Source of the DNA: Alkalihalobacillus sp. LMS39
GTDB lineage: Bacteria > Bacillota > Bacilli > Bacillales > Bacillaceae_F
Direction: 5' to 3'
Length of the DNA stretch: 64,000 nucleotides
Assembly: GCF_022812285.1 (NCBI RefSeq)
Contig: NZ_CP093300.1
Span: forward strand, 4,092,001-4,156,000
A program made the position numbers and the translations under genes. Shown here in pieces: positions 8,824 through 17,276 of this stretch. Below the pieces are notes generated by a model. The model worked only from the letters and a program-made list of their open reading frames with translations, made no database searches and was not told the DNA's origin. Position 1 is the first letter of the stretch, and every line of letters begins with the position of its first letter.

Positions 8824-8870
8824 CTCTCCCTAGTTTTGTTTTTCGAGGGGAGGGAATTTCGAACCCTCGA
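8824..8870 (-). promoter_or_regulatory. preQ1-I riboswitch, translational type
   Basis: On the minus strand TCGAGGG and CCCTCGA form a 7-bp P1. The loop begins TTCGAAATTCCCTC, followed by an A-rich tail (AAAACAAAAC) and then TAGGGAG. Loop bases TCCCT can pair with AGGGA, giving the H-type pseudoknot of class I preQ1 aptamers. The AGGGAG is also the queD ribosome site, so ligand binding would hide it. The assignment rests on layout and on lying before a que operon. Confidence 0.8.
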
Positions 8871-8919
8871 CAACTTTCCTATCATATCATTTATATGCAA
8901 AATGAAAAAGGGCCATGTT

Positions 8920-8947
8920 TTGAAATCGATATAGATTTGGTTATACT
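8920..8947 (+). promoter_or_regulatory. Likely SigA promoter for the PepSY gene
   Basis: TTGAAA, 16-bp spacer, TATACT; about 40 bp before the start codon at 8990. Confidence 0.6.
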
Positions 8948-8989
8948 AGTGATAGACGCAACTTAATCAAATGAAAGGCGGAATGTAAA

Positions 8990-9301
8990 GTGGGAATGAA
9001 ACGGTTTGTATTAGGCGTAGGTATTGGGGTGGCAGCCGCTATTTACATAACAAGAAAAAGCAATTCGAACCAAATTCAGCCTGAAAAAGCGTTAAAGCTT
9101 GTCAAACAAAACTTAGCTGAAAAATATAATATTTCTGGCGCATGGATTCACATGATTCCAGAAGCACTTGAAAAAGATAATCTTGCTTATACAGTCTATC
9201 GCGGTGGCATTACAACAATGACGACCAACGATGACTCCATTCAATATGAGTTTACTGTTGATGCCAAAACCGGTGATGTATTAGAGCTCGTGACGAATTA
9301 A
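8990..9301 (+). CDS. ytzB: Small PepSY-domain protein, YtzB-like
   Basis: A 103-residue protein with an N-terminal hydrophobic segment (about residues 4-20) that should act as a signal anchor, followed by one PepSY-type domain ending in the hallmark YEFTVDAKTGDVLEL. PepSY domains are often linked to inhibition of extracellular peptidases; the target here is unknown. The GTG at 8990 lies eight bases after GGCGG. Transcribed alone, divergently from the que operon. Confidence 0.75.
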   Translation: MGMKRFVLGVGIGVAAAIYITRKSNSNQIQPEKALKLVKQNLAEKYNISGAWIHMIPEALEKDNLAYTVYRGGITTMTTNDDSIQYEFTVDAKTGDVLELVTN

Positions 9302-9340
9302 GGGGTGATGATTTTAACAGTAGAAAACAGAAGAGGTCCG

Positions 9341-9397
9341 GGATGTCCGTTAATAGTATTATAAAGGTTTTTTTCATGAATTAACGGAATATATATG
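9341..9397. repeat. Short two-box variant of the FFRR element (copy 3)
   Basis: CCGGGATGTCCGTTAATA and TTAACGGAATATATATGTC face each other across about 20 bases. This looks like a single forward/reverse pair or a relic. Confidence 0.45.
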
Positions 9398-9418
9398 TCA
9401 GAACAACCAACTAAGCAT

Positions 9419-9448
9419 CACCCTTTCCACAGGAGAGGGTGTTTTTTT
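9419..9448 (+). terminator. Terminator after ytzB
   Basis: The stem CACCCT / AGGGTG (with flanking pairs) is followed by seven T residues on the plus strand. Confidence 0.75.
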
Positions 9449-9470
9449 ACAAAATACTCCACTTCAACCC

Positions 9471-9535
9471 TTTACAAAATGGAAAATTTAGTTTATATTA
9501 TAGTCAACGTTGATTATACATTATTGATTATAAAG
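9471..9535 (+). promoter_or_regulatory. Promoter and operator of the PadR/ABC operon
   Basis: TTTACA, 17-bp spacer, TATATT (9494-9499) is directly followed by the inverted repeat TAGTCAACGTTGATTA (9501-9516), then ATTGATTATAAAG. An operator just downstream of -10 fits autorepression by the PadR protein encoded next. A near-identical copy lies at 11560-11594, after the operon. Confidence 0.7.
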
Positions 9536-9544
9536 AGGTGGCAA

Positions 9545-10084
9545 ATGAAAACTCGCTTAATGGTACTAGGATTCTTACTATACAAATCAATGTCTGGCTA
9601 TGAAATGCAACAACATCTCCAGCAATCACAGACAGATACATGGGCTGGGGTTTTACCTGGATCGATTTATCACGCTTTAAAAAAAATGGAAAAGGAACAA
9701 CTTGTTGCAATTGAATCCATCGAGCAAACAGGAAATCGCTCCAAAGCAATTTATCAAATTACTGAAAAAGGAAAACAAGAATTCCAACAATTATTAATTA
9801 GTGGTTTAACAGAAAGCTCAGCTTCTTTACCTACCACTTTTTATACAGCCCTATCGTTCATCCCCTATGCACCAAATGACATCATCCTTGAAGCGTTAAA
9901 CAAACAAGAAACATTATTACAGCAAGAATATGAACAAATGAAGATAGGGAAAAAAATCAAGGAGGAGGCAATTGAAGTTCCAGAACACACCTTACTTTTA
10001 TTTGAAAATATGTTTTTGCATTATGAAATTCAATTATCGTTTGTAAAAAAACTTAAAGAGAGTTTGACCACTAAAAATAAATGA
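9545..10084 (+). CDS. PadR-family transcriptional regulator
   Basis: A 179-residue regulator with the PadR winged-helix N-terminus (VLGFLLYKSMSGYEMQQHL, then PGSIYHALKKMEKEQLV and the KAIYQITEKGKQEF wing) and a helical C-terminal dimerisation part. It probably represses its own operon and is released by the compound exported by the ABC system. The ATG at 9545 follows AGAGGTGG; reading-frame extension upstream covers the promoter and is rejected. Its stop lies just before the ATPase gene, so the three genes form one operon. Confidence 0.9.
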   Translation: MKTRLMVLGFLLYKSMSGYEMQQHLQQSQTDTWAGVLPGSIYHALKKMEKEQLVAIESIEQTGNRSKAIYQITEKGKQEFQQLLISGLTESSASLPTTFYTALSFIPYAPNDIILEALNKQETLLQQEYEQMKIGKKIKEEAIEVPEHTLLLFENMFLHYEIQLSFVKKLKESLTTKNK

Positions 10085-10094
10085 GGTGATGGCG

Positions 10095-10805
10095 TTGTCT
10101 CAAACATTAATTGAATGTCAGAACATAACTAAGTCTTATGAAAACACCGAAGTATTACAACAAATTAATTTGTCAATTGAAGAAGGTGAAATGATTGCTG
10201 TAATCGGACCAAATGGTGCAGGGAAAACAACGTTTATTGAAACATTATTAGGAATTCGGCAATGTGACTCTGGGTCGCTCCATTATTGGACTCCCTCTTA
10301 TCTAAAACATATCGGAGTCCAGCTTCAAACAACTCCGTTTTTCCCAGGATTAAACGTAATCGAAAATATTAAAATGTTTGCTGCCTTTTATTATGTCAAG
10401 ATGTCAAAGCAAGAAATTCAAGCATTACTGCAATTATGTGGATTACAACAAGTTGAGAAAAAAGAAGCTAGTAAACTATCAGGGGGACAACAAAAACGAT
10501 TAGCAATCGCGATTGCCCTTGTTCACAATCCGAAGCTTATCTTTTTAGATGAACCAACGGCTGCACTAGATCCTCGCTCTAGAAAAGACATCCATGACAT
10601 GATTAAAGCACTAAAAGATCAAAGTAAGACAGTTGTATTCACTTCACATGATATGGACGAAGTGACGAAGCTTGCAAATCGAGTTATTTTTATTCAATCT
10701 GGCCAAATTGTGGCTCATGGTTCACCGGAGCAATTATGTCAATCATATGAAGCAAACACATTAGATGAAGTGTATTTCTATTTAACAAGGAGTGACCTTC
10801 AATGA
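10095..10805 (+). CDS. ABC transporter ATP-binding protein
   Basis: About 236 residues with all ATPase motifs: Walker A GPNGAGKTT, a Q-loop region, signature LSGGQQKRLAIA, Walker B LIFLDEPTAALDP and the switch His in FTSHDMDE. The subfamily resembles drug and bacteriocin exporters (CcmA-type). The TTG at 10095 lies eight bases after the GG of GAGGTGAT; GTG 10086 and ATG 10089 overlap this site, so are less likely. It overlaps the permease gene by 4 nt (ATGA), indicating coupled translation. Confidence 0.92.
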   Translation: MSQTLIECQNITKSYENTEVLQQINLSIEEGEMIAVIGPNGAGKTTFIETLLGIRQCDSGSLHYWTPSYLKHIGVQLQTTPFFPGLNVIENIKMFAAFYYVKMSKQEIQALLQLCGLQQVEKKEASKLSGGQQKRLAIAIALVHNPKLIFLDEPTAALDPRSRKDIHDMIKALKDQSKTVVFTSHDMDEVTKLANRVIFIQSGQIVAHGSPEQLCQSYEANTLDEVYFYLTRSDLQ

Positions 10806-11545
10806 CATTTCAAATTATAAAAACATTAGCTATCAGTTCATTGCGAGACCGAATTACATTGTTTTATACGGTGGCTTTTCCTTTAGTGTTGCTCTTTAGT
10901 CTTTCTGTCTTTTTTAATGAGCCTTCATATCGTCCTGTTGTGTTAACAGGTGTTGTAGCGATTAGTACACTTTTTTGGAGTATCCAAGGTGTCGCGTTTC
11001 AAGTGTTACAACAACGAACAACAGGTGTTTATAAATTATTGAAAGTAACGCCTTTTTCAACAATCGCATTTGTTTTCCATTTAACGTTAGCACGCACGTT
11101 TATTTCTTTACTTGTCACGTTTTTCATTTTCTTTGTTGGGTTATTTTACTTTAACCTTTCTATTACAGTAGGGGCTTTTCTAAATTTAACTGCATTGCTA
11201 ATTTTTGCGACAATATGCTTTACGGTTCTCGGTTTTTTAATTGCTAATCTTTCTATGAATGAAGCGCAAGTAAGTATGGTGTCATCTCTAGTCTGCTTTC
11301 CGATGATTTTTACAAGTGAAGCCTTTTATTCTTTAGAAAATGCACCAGTATGGTTTGCCCTTATCGGGAAGTTATTTCCGTTCCACTATTTTATTCAAGG
11401 TCTTCAAGCTATCGTTCATAATGGAAGCTCCTATTTCTCTCTTTTTATATTAGGTCTATACCTTATTGCTTTTTTAATATTAACGACGGTTTCGTTCCGC
11501 TCAGATCAACAAGGGTCTCTATTTCCAATCCGTAATAATGGATAA
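10802..11545 (+). CDS. ABC-2 type permease
   Basis: A 247-residue membrane protein with six predicted transmembrane segments in the ABC-2 arrangement and the usual VSSLVCFPMIFTS segment late in the protein. With the preceding ATPase it should form an exporter, probably of a hydrophobic drug or lipid-like compound; the substrate cannot be told from sequence. It is the last gene of the PadR operon. Confidence 0.88.
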   Translation: MTFQIIKTLAISSLRDRITLFYTVAFPLVLLFSLSVFFNEPSYRPVVLTGVVAISTLFWSIQGVAFQVLQQRTTGVYKLLKVTPFSTIAFVFHLTLARTFISLLVTFFIFFVGLFYFNLSITVGAFLNLTALLIFATICFTVLGFLIANLSMNEAQVSMVSSLVCFPMIFTSEAFYSLENAPVWFALIGKLFPFHYFIQGLQAIVHNGSSYFSLFILGLYLIAFLILTTVSFRSDQQGSLFPIRNNG

Positions 11546-11559
11546 TTTTTTTGTACCGT

Positions 11560-11594
11560 TAGTCAAAGTTGACTATACATCGTTGATTATAAAC
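11560..11594. promoter_or_regulatory. Second copy of the PadR-operon operator
   Basis: TAGTCAAAGTTGACTA (11560-11575) is a cleaner inverted repeat than the promoter copy, and the next bases (TACATCGTTGATTATAAA) also match it. It lies 15 bp after the permease stop, with no gene starting nearby on either strand. Confidence 0.6.
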
Positions 11595-11597
11595 TAT

Positions 11598-11783
11598 AAA
11601 GAAAAAACGCGGAAGCGTCTTTTCATTTAAAGCGAAGTGCGGAGCCCTGCCCGCTTTTAACAGTGAACCCCAAGTGCTCTTCTTGGGGTAAAACGCGCAG
11701 GTGCGCAGCCTTCGCTCTTCTAGAATAAGCTTTCAAAGCTTCACTGCTATACCAAAATTTTTTCTTATCTTTTTCAAAAAAAA
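11598..11783 (+). repeat. Convergent-gap repeat, full length (copy b)
   Basis: A complete ~185 bp copy. It starts AACGCGGAAGCGTC, then GCGAAGTGCGGAGCCC, the hairpin CCCCAAG/CTTGGGG, GCGCAGGTGCGC, CCTTCGCT, and ends CTTTCAAAGCTTCACTGC. It fills the gap between the permease (+) and fruA (-) and abuts the fruA terminator. Confidence 0.85.
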
Positions 11784-11817
11784 AAGGTTCGCTAAAGGAT
11801 TTTCCTTGGCGAACCTT
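11784..11817 (-). terminator. Terminator of the fructose operon
   Basis: The stem AAGGTTCGC / GCGAACCTT, with extra AAAGG/CCTT pairing inside, is followed on the minus strand by a long T tract. Confidence 0.85.
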
Positions 11818-11825
11818 CTGTTTAC

Positions 11826-13685
11826 TTACGAAACTTTTTTCTTTAATATTCCTAGCATAAGGGCTGACACAAAGGCACCAATGAGAATAGCTAAAGTATA
11901 TAATATCCAACTTCCTTCTAGTGTCCAAAAGACAAGTGCTCCACCATGTGGTGCTGGTAAGCCAATATTAAATAGCATCGAGAGTCCCCCTGCAACAGCA
12001 GAACCTACAACAATAGAAGGAATAACTCGAGCTGGGTCTGCAGCTGCAAATGGAATCGCACCCTCTGTAATAAAGGAGGCGCCCATAATAATGTTTGTTT
12101 TTCCAGCATCGCGTTCTTGTTTCGTGAATTTGCGTTTAAACATAAATGTAGCTAGGGCAATTCCTAAAGGAGGAACCATACCACCAGCCATAATAGCCGC
12201 ATGTGGCCCAAAGTTTCCAGCATCAATCATTGCAATTCCAAATGTAAAAGCAGCTTTATTTATCGGTCCACCCATATCAAGCGCCATCATAGCTCCTAAA
12301 ATAATTCCTAAGAAAATAGCATTTGTTGTACCCATTCCACCTAACCAGCCTTCAAGCATTCTATTAAAACTGCTTAATGGTCCAACAATTCCTAACATGA
12401 CAATCCCCGTAAATAATATCGACAATACAGGATAGAGTAAAATCGTTTTTATTCCTTCAATGGAACGTGGTAAGTTTTTTAATAAATATTGTAAGAAAAC
12501 AACTAAATATCCCGCTAGGAAACCGGCGATTAATCCACCTAAGAAACCACCACCACCGGTTGCAGCTATTAAACCACCGACCATACCTGGTGCAAACCCT
12601 GGACGATCAGCAATACTCATAGCAATAAACGCAGCTAACACAGGTACCATTAAATGAAACGCATTTCCGCCACCAATCGTCATTAGCATTTCTGCAATTG
12701 GATGATAACTTGGGTGATTTGGGTCAGCAGAATGAATGCCAAACAAAAATGACATGGCAATTAAAATCCCACCACCAACAACAAATGGCAACATGTTAGA
12801 AACACCATTCATTAAATGCTTATAAAAGCTTCCTTTTGAACTCCCACTATTTTCTGTTGATTTTCCACTTCCTTTAAATAACGGGACGTTCCCACTTATC
12901 GCTTCCTCTAGTAATTGTTGTGGCTTCCGAATTCCGTCTGTAACCCCTGTTTGAATGACCGGTTTACCCGAAAAACGGTTCATTTCTACTTTCGTATCAG
13001 CTGCGACAATAATCGCATCAGCCTCTGCAATTTCCGTTTCGGTTAAGCGGTTTTTCACACCACCCGAACCATTTGTCTCGACCTTGATTTCAATTCCTAA
13101 CTCTTTTGCCTTTGCTTTCAGCGCATCGGCCGCCATATACGTATGAGCAATTCCAGTCGGACACCCTGTAACCGCTAACACTTTTTTGCTGCCTTTCGCT
13201 AGATTTGTATTCGTTTCTTCTGCTAATTTTTCAGCTTCTTTTTCATTAATTGCATTTATAATATCATCTTCAGATTTGGCATCTAACAAAGTTTGACGGA
13301 AATCTGTGTCCATTAACAACGTAGATAGCCTTGATAACGTTTCTAAATGCTCATTATTTGCGCCTTCACTTGCAGCAATCATAAAGACAAGATGACTTGG
13401 TTTTCCATCGAGAGAATCATAGTCGACTCCTGCTGTTGAACGACCGAAGGCAATCGCTGGCGTTCTCACCGCTGCTGTTTTCGCATGTGGAATCGCAATT
13501 CCTTCGCCAATTCCTGTTGTCGTTTGAAGCTCTCTTGCTAAAATTGCTTCTTTAAAAAGATTTTTGTCGGATAGTTTTCTAGCACTATCTAATTTGTTGA
13601 CAAGCTCATCAATGACTCCTTGTTTTGTTGTTGCCGATAATTCCAAGACAATCGTATCTCTTTTTAATAAATCTGAAATTTTCAT
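11826..13685 (-). CDS. fruA: Fructose PTS permease, EIIABC fusion
   Basis: A 619-residue fusion in A-B-C order. EIIA spans about residues 1-145 with the phospho-His at 67 (GIAIPHAKT). EIIB (about 168-265) has the phospho-Cys at 175 (AVTGCPTGIAHTYMAADAL). EIIC follows with about nine to ten membrane segments and the GGPINKAAF motif. It imports fructose and releases fructose 1-phosphate. It is third in fruR-fruK-fruA, 13 nt after fruK, and ends at its own terminator. Confidence 0.95.
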   Translation of the reverse strand: MKISDLLKRDTIVLELSATTKQGVIDELVNKLDSARKLSDKNLFKEAILARELQTTTGIGEGIAIPHAKTAAVRTPAIAFGRSTAGVDYDSLDGKPSHLVFMIAASEGANNEHLETLSRLSTLLMDTDFRQTLLDAKSEDDIINAINEKEAEKLAEETNTNLAKGSKKVLAVTGCPTGIAHTYMAADALKAKAKELGIEIKVETNGSGGVKNRLTETEIAEADAIIVAADTKVEMNRFSGKPVIQTGVTDGIRKPQQLLEEAISGNVPLFKGSGKSTENSGSSKGSFYKHLMNGVSNMLPFVVGGGILIAMSFLFGIHSADPNHPSYHPIAEMLMTIGGGNAFHLMVPVLAAFIAMSIADRPGFAPGMVGGLIAATGGGGFLGGLIAGFLAGYLVVFLQYLLKNLPRSIEGIKTILLYPVLSILFTGIVMLGIVGPLSSFNRMLEGWLGGMGTTNAIFLGIILGAMMALDMGGPINKAAFTFGIAMIDAGNFGPHAAIMAGGMVPPLGIALATFMFKRKFTKQERDAGKTNIIMGASFITEGAIPFAAADPARVIPSIVVGSAVAGGLSMLFNIGLPAPHGGALVFWTLEGSWILYTLAILIGAFVSALMLGILKKKVS

Positions 13686-13698
13686 TTTTACTCCCCCT

Positions 13699-14607
13699 TT
13701 ATCGACTTACAATTTCGATTTCTTTTTTTAGTTTTTCAATTTCTTCTTTAGTACAGAACCCTTCTGAAAATGCGCTAGCACTTCCAGCTGCTACCCCATT
13801 ACGAAACGCTTCTTTCACATCTTTTGTTTTTGTATATGTTTCTAAAAAACCTGCTACAACAGAATCACCTGCTCCAACAGAATTTCTTACAATACCCCGA
13901 GGAACATTTGCAATATAACAGCTCGTTTGATTCATAAATAATGCACCTTTACTTGCAAACGAAACAATGATATTTTCAATTCCTTTATCTAATAGTGTTT
14001 TTCCAAAAGGAATGGCCTCTTCTACTGAACTAATTGTTACTCCGAATAATTCACCGAGTTCATGATGGTTTGGTTTTATTAAAAATGGCTGTTCCTCTAG
14101 CCCATGGATAAAAGCTTCCCCACTAGCATCAAGTACAATTTTTGCTTTTCTTTCTTTCCCTTTTTGACTAATCGTTTGATAAATGTTTAATGGTAGTGAA
14201 GCAGGTACACTTCCTCCTAACACGATGATATCCTGTTCACTTACCTTTGAAATTTTCGATATAAGCTCTTCATGTTTGCTTTTTTCGATAAACGGACTAG
14301 AACCGTTAATTTCTGTTTCTTGAATTCCTTTTAGTTTAATATTAATTCTAGTATCTTCTTTAATTTCAACGAAGTCCGTTGTTATTTGTTCTTCTTGTAA
14401 CTTTTGGTTTATGAAAGAGCCTGTGAATCCCCCGAGAAACCCTGTCGCCGTTGTATTCACTCCTAATTGTTTTAACACTCTTGAAACATTGATCCCTTTT
14501 CCACCAGGGTTTTTCATTTCTTTTTTTGACCGGTTGAGCTCTCCTAAATGAATATCAGAGAAAACGATATAGTCAATGGAAGGATTTAACGTAACCGTGT
14601 GAATCAT
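13699..14607 (-). CDS. fruK: 1-phosphofructokinase
   Basis: A 302-residue PfkB/ribokinase-family sugar-phosphate kinase. Motifs are LNPSIDYIV at the N-terminus, NPGGKGINVSRVLKQLG (PfkB signature 1) and VGAGDSVVAGFL (signature 2 with the catalytic Asp in GAGD). It phosphorylates the fructose 1-phosphate made by FruA to fructose 1,6-bisphosphate. Its ATG overlaps the fruR stop (ATGA), with GGAGGTGG as ribosome site inside fruR. Confidence 0.95.
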   Translation of the reverse strand: MIHTVTLNPSIDYIVFSDIHLGELNRSKKEMKNPGGKGINVSRVLKQLGVNTTATGFLGGFTGSFINQKLQEEQITTDFVEIKEDTRINIKLKGIQETEINGSSPFIEKSKHEELISKISKVSEQDIIVLGGSVPASLPLNIYQTISQKGKERKAKIVLDASGEAFIHGLEEQPFLIKPNHHELGELFGVTISSVEEAIPFGKTLLDKGIENIIVSFASKGALFMNQTSCYIANVPRGIVRNSVGAGDSVVAGFLETYTKTKDVKEAFRNGVAAGSASAFSEGFCTKEEIEKLKKEIEIVSR

Positions 14608-15359
14608 ATAGGGACCACCTCCACTTCTGTTTTTCTTCTCATATCTTTGATAACGGATTCAGATGTGTTGGAACTTGTAATGACAATGACGCTTTCAATA
14701 TTGGCAAACTTTGAAAAATACGTTTCCCCAAACTTAGAGTGATCCACGACAACAAACGCTTTATGAGAACATTCAATCGCTTTTTCTTTCACAAAAGCTT
14801 CTTGTGGGTCAGGTGTCGTTAACCCAAATTTACTATGAATTCCGTTTGTTCCAATAAACACTTTATCGAAACGAAAATTTTCTAGTCCTTGAACAGCCCC
14901 TCGTCCAATCGATGCCTTTGTTCCTGCTTTTACAGCTCCTCCGACTATATGTGTTTCAATTCCATGTTCTATTAAACTAAAAATATGATTTAACCCATTT
15001 GTTACAACAACACAGTTTTTCTCTTTTAAAAAAGGGATCATTTCTGCCATTGTTGTCCCAGCATCTAAATAAATGCAATCTCGATCATCCACTACACTCG
15101 CTGCATACTTTGCAACCGCTTTCTTTTCATCTTTGTTTTGGGTATCTTTTTCAGCGATTGTTGGTTCATCGAGTCGTTTTGATAACGAAGATGCACCTCC
15201 ATGAATGCGCTTTAACTTATTTTGTTCTTCAAGTTCTGTTAAATCACGACGAATCGTCGACTCTGAAGCATTTGTAGCATCAACTAATTCTTGTATTTTT
15301 ACGATTTGTTTTTCTTTTACTAATTCCAAAATGATTTGTTGTCTTTCAAACGTTAACAT
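14604..15359 (-). CDS. fruR: DeoR-family repressor of the fructose operon
   Basis: A 251-residue DeoR-type regulator: N-terminal helix-turn-helix (RQQIILELVKEKQIVKIQEL, then ATNASESTIRRDL), followed by a sugar-phosphate-sensing domain with DAGTTMAEM and VVVDHSKFG. By family knowledge it represses fruRKA and is relieved by fructose 1-phosphate. It is first in the operon, so is autoregulated. Repeated operator-like motifs lie immediately upstream. Confidence 0.93.
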   Translation of the reverse strand: MLTFERQQIILELVKEKQIVKIQELVDATNASESTIRRDLTELEEQNKLKRIHGGASSLSKRLDEPTIAEKDTQNKDEKKAVAKYAASVVDDRDCIYLDAGTTMAEMIPFLKEKNCVVVTNGLNHIFSLIEHGIETHIVGGAVKAGTKASIGRGAVQGLENFRFDKVFIGTNGIHSKFGLTTPDPQEAFVKEKAIECSHKAFVVVDHSKFGETYFSKFANIESVIVITSSNTSESVIKDMRRKTEVEVVPI

Positions 15360-15393
15360 GTGATTTCACCTCGTTTACAAATTCATTATAACA

Positions 15394-15455
15394 TGAAAAC
15401 AATCAATATCAATCAAAAATAATCATTTATAGTCAATTAATTTCAAAAACAATCA
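15394..15455 (-). promoter_or_regulatory. Repeated FruR operator sites
   Basis: On the minus strand TGATTGTTTTTGA (15443-15455), TGATTATTTTTGA (15413-15425) and TGATTGTTTTCA (15394-15405) repeat in the same direction, the first two exactly 30 bp apart. Direct repeats of this type are usual for DeoR-family operators. Confidence 0.65.
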
Positions 15456-15560
15456 TTTTCTATCATCTTATTAAAAAAGTGTTACATGCTTTTAGTATGT
15501 GAAATAACTTTAATTCATAGTTAAAAATTTCAAAATGACAAATGTACAATACACCAAAAA

Positions 15561-15598
15561 AAAGCCGGCTGAAATCAAACTTGATTTTAGCCGGCTTT
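15561..15598. terminator. Terminator of ytnP
   Basis: AAAGCCGGCT...AGCCGGCTTT with a further AAATCAA/TTGATTT pairing makes a near-perfect 17-bp stem with T-rich sequence on both strands. Confidence 0.85.
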
Positions 15599-15628
15599 CG
15601 TATTCAGTTTATTTTTCAACTGCTTCCT

Positions 15629-16474
15629 TTATCGCACCCGCTCGACACAGTCCTTCACTTCTCCAGTTTGGCTCCACTTAAGCGCTCGATATTTCGCATC
15701 ATGATAAAATAAAAACCAATTTTCATTTTCAATTCCTGATACAAGCCATTTTTCTTTTTGAGCAATCGATGTCATCGGATAATCATCATATGCCAACACC
15801 CATAATACATGATTGTGAGCATGAGTCGGCATTAAGTCAGCCAAATGTAACAATGTTTGGCCACCATGCTCAATTTTTATGATCGCATGACCATCACTAT
15901 GTCCACCGGTATGGTGCATCGTTATTCCTTTAACAATTTCCATTTGTCCTGTAAACGTTTTCACTTGATCGTAAATAGGTTTCCAGTTATTCTCCCAATA
16001 TGTATTTTTCGAGCGGATATTGGGATTTCTCATTTCATGCCACTCAATATCCGTTGTATAAATAATTGCATTTTTAAAAACCGGCTCAAGTATCCCATCC
16101 ACTTCTTTTGCTAAGCCACTCACATGGTCAAAATGCAAATGTGTCATTAAGATGACATCGATATCATCGACGGTTAATCCTAACTTTCTTAAGTCTTCTT
16201 CAAGAAAAGACTCTTCCGTGATGCCATAATTGCGTAATTGCTTTTCATTGAAGCGGTTATTTCCAATGCCGGATTCAATGAGAATATTTTTTTCACCTGT
16301 TTGAATAAGAATCGGGTCTGTCCTAAGTTCAATTTGGTTTTTGTCATTTACTTCGTATTTTTTGCTCCATAATGGCCTTGGGACAACCCCAAACATTGCG
16401 CCTCCATCTAAATACGTGACACCACCACGTAACCATGATATCGTCCAATCAGCTACTTGTAATTGTTCCAACAT
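15629..16474 (-). CDS. ytnP: MBL-fold lactonase-like hydrolase YtnP
   Basis: A 281-residue metallo-beta-lactamase-fold enzyme with the metal motif [11 protein letters not shown] (HxHxDH), later HTGGHSDGH, then DLMPTHAH and FYHDAKYR. It matches B. subtilis YtnP, reported to degrade N-acyl homoserine-lactone-type or other lactone signals; the natural substrate is uncertain. The ATG at 16474 ([10 protein letters not shown]) is preferred: GGGAGGG lies five bases before it. Transcribed after trmB on the same strand but separated by that gene's own terminator region. Confidence 0.9.
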   Translation of the reverse strand: MLEQLQVADWTISWLRGGVTYLDGGAMFGVVPRPLWSKKYEVNDKNQIELRTDPILIQTGEKNILIESGIGNNRFNEKQLRNYGITEESFLEEDLRKLGLTVDDIDVILMTHLHFDHVSGLAKEVDGILEPVFKNAIIYTTDIEWHEMRNPNIRSKNTYWENNWKPIYDQVKTFTGQMEIVKGITMHHTGGHSDGHAIIKIEHGGQTLLHLADLMPTHAHNHVLWVLAYDDYPMTSIAQKEKWLVSGIENENWFLFYHDAKYRALKWSQTGEVKDCVERVR

Positions 16475-16515
16475 GAATCCCTCCCCTATCATTCATCATA
16501 CCACAAAACAGAAAA

Positions 16516-16542
16516 AACTCTTGCAATAAAACAGCAAGAGTT
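16516..16542 (-). terminator. Terminator of trmB
   Basis: The stem AACTCTTGC / GCAAGAGTT is followed by TTTTC on the minus strand; it overlaps the trmB stop. Confidence 0.75.
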
Positions 16543-17179
16543 ACCGAAATACAGCCTCACACCGATATATCGGCATTCCTTTTTCACTAAACTTTTGTTC
16601 ATACTCTGTCATTACATTTTCTTCAAAATCACTTCTATGAAGATGCAAACTTACATTTTGCACTTTCATGCCGTAAGATGAAAAGCTTTCAATTGAATAT
16701 TCAAACAGTCCTTGATTGTCCGTTTTCAAGTGAACTTCTCCACTAGGCTTCATGACCATTTCATATTGCCGTAAAAAATCCTTATATGTTAATCTACGTT
16801 TTTCATGTCTATTTTTCGGCCATGGATCAGTAAAGTTAATATACACCCTTTCAATCTCACCTTTATCAAAAAACTCCATTAATTCGACGACATCTTCATT
16901 AAGAAGTTTTACATTCGTACATTCTGATTCTACAATCCGTTCCATTGCTGTTAACAATACACTTGTATATTTTTCAATACCGATATAATTAATATCTTGA
17001 TGTTGTTTGCCCATTCCAGTGACAAAGCGGCCTTTGCCCGTTCCCACTTCTATGTGAATAGGGTTCGCATTTCCAAATACTTCGTTCCATTTTCCACGAC
17101 ATTCTTTTGGATTCGGAATGACGATATGAGGATATTTTGCTATGGCTTCTTTTGCCCATGGTTTATTTCTTAATCTCAT
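16541..17179 (-). CDS. trmB: tRNA (guanine-N7)-methyltransferase TrmB
   Basis: A 212-residue SAM-dependent methyltransferase making m7G46 in the tRNA variable loop. Motifs: [10 protein letters not shown] (SAM loop), [15 protein letters not shown], and [16 protein letters not shown], the family signature. Length equals B. subtilis TrmB. Transcribed singly, divergent from the unknown gene at 17277. Confidence 0.95.
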   Translation of the reverse strand: MRLRNKPWAKEAIAKYPHIVIPNPKECRGKWNEVFGNANPIHIEVGTGKGRFVTGMGKQHQDINYIGIEKYTSVLLTAMERIVESECTNVKLLNEDVVELMEFFDKGEIERVYINFTDPWPKNRHEKRRLTYKDFLRQYEMVMKPSGEVHLKTDNQGLFEYSIESFSSYGMKVQNVSLHLHRSDFEENVMTEYEQKFSEKGMPIYRCEAVFR

Positions 17180-17276
17180 GAAGACACTTCCTTGTTCATG
17201 TTTTCTCTTTTATTTTGCTTGTCCTATCAATATTCGATAAAATATTGCTGTAACGTTAAAAAGAGGATGTGTATAT

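Noticed and set aside
11623-11928. A minus-strand gene across the repeat at 11598 and the end of fruA
   Set aside because: It spans the fruA terminator and lies out of frame with fruA; it is a shadow of the repeat and the coding sequence.
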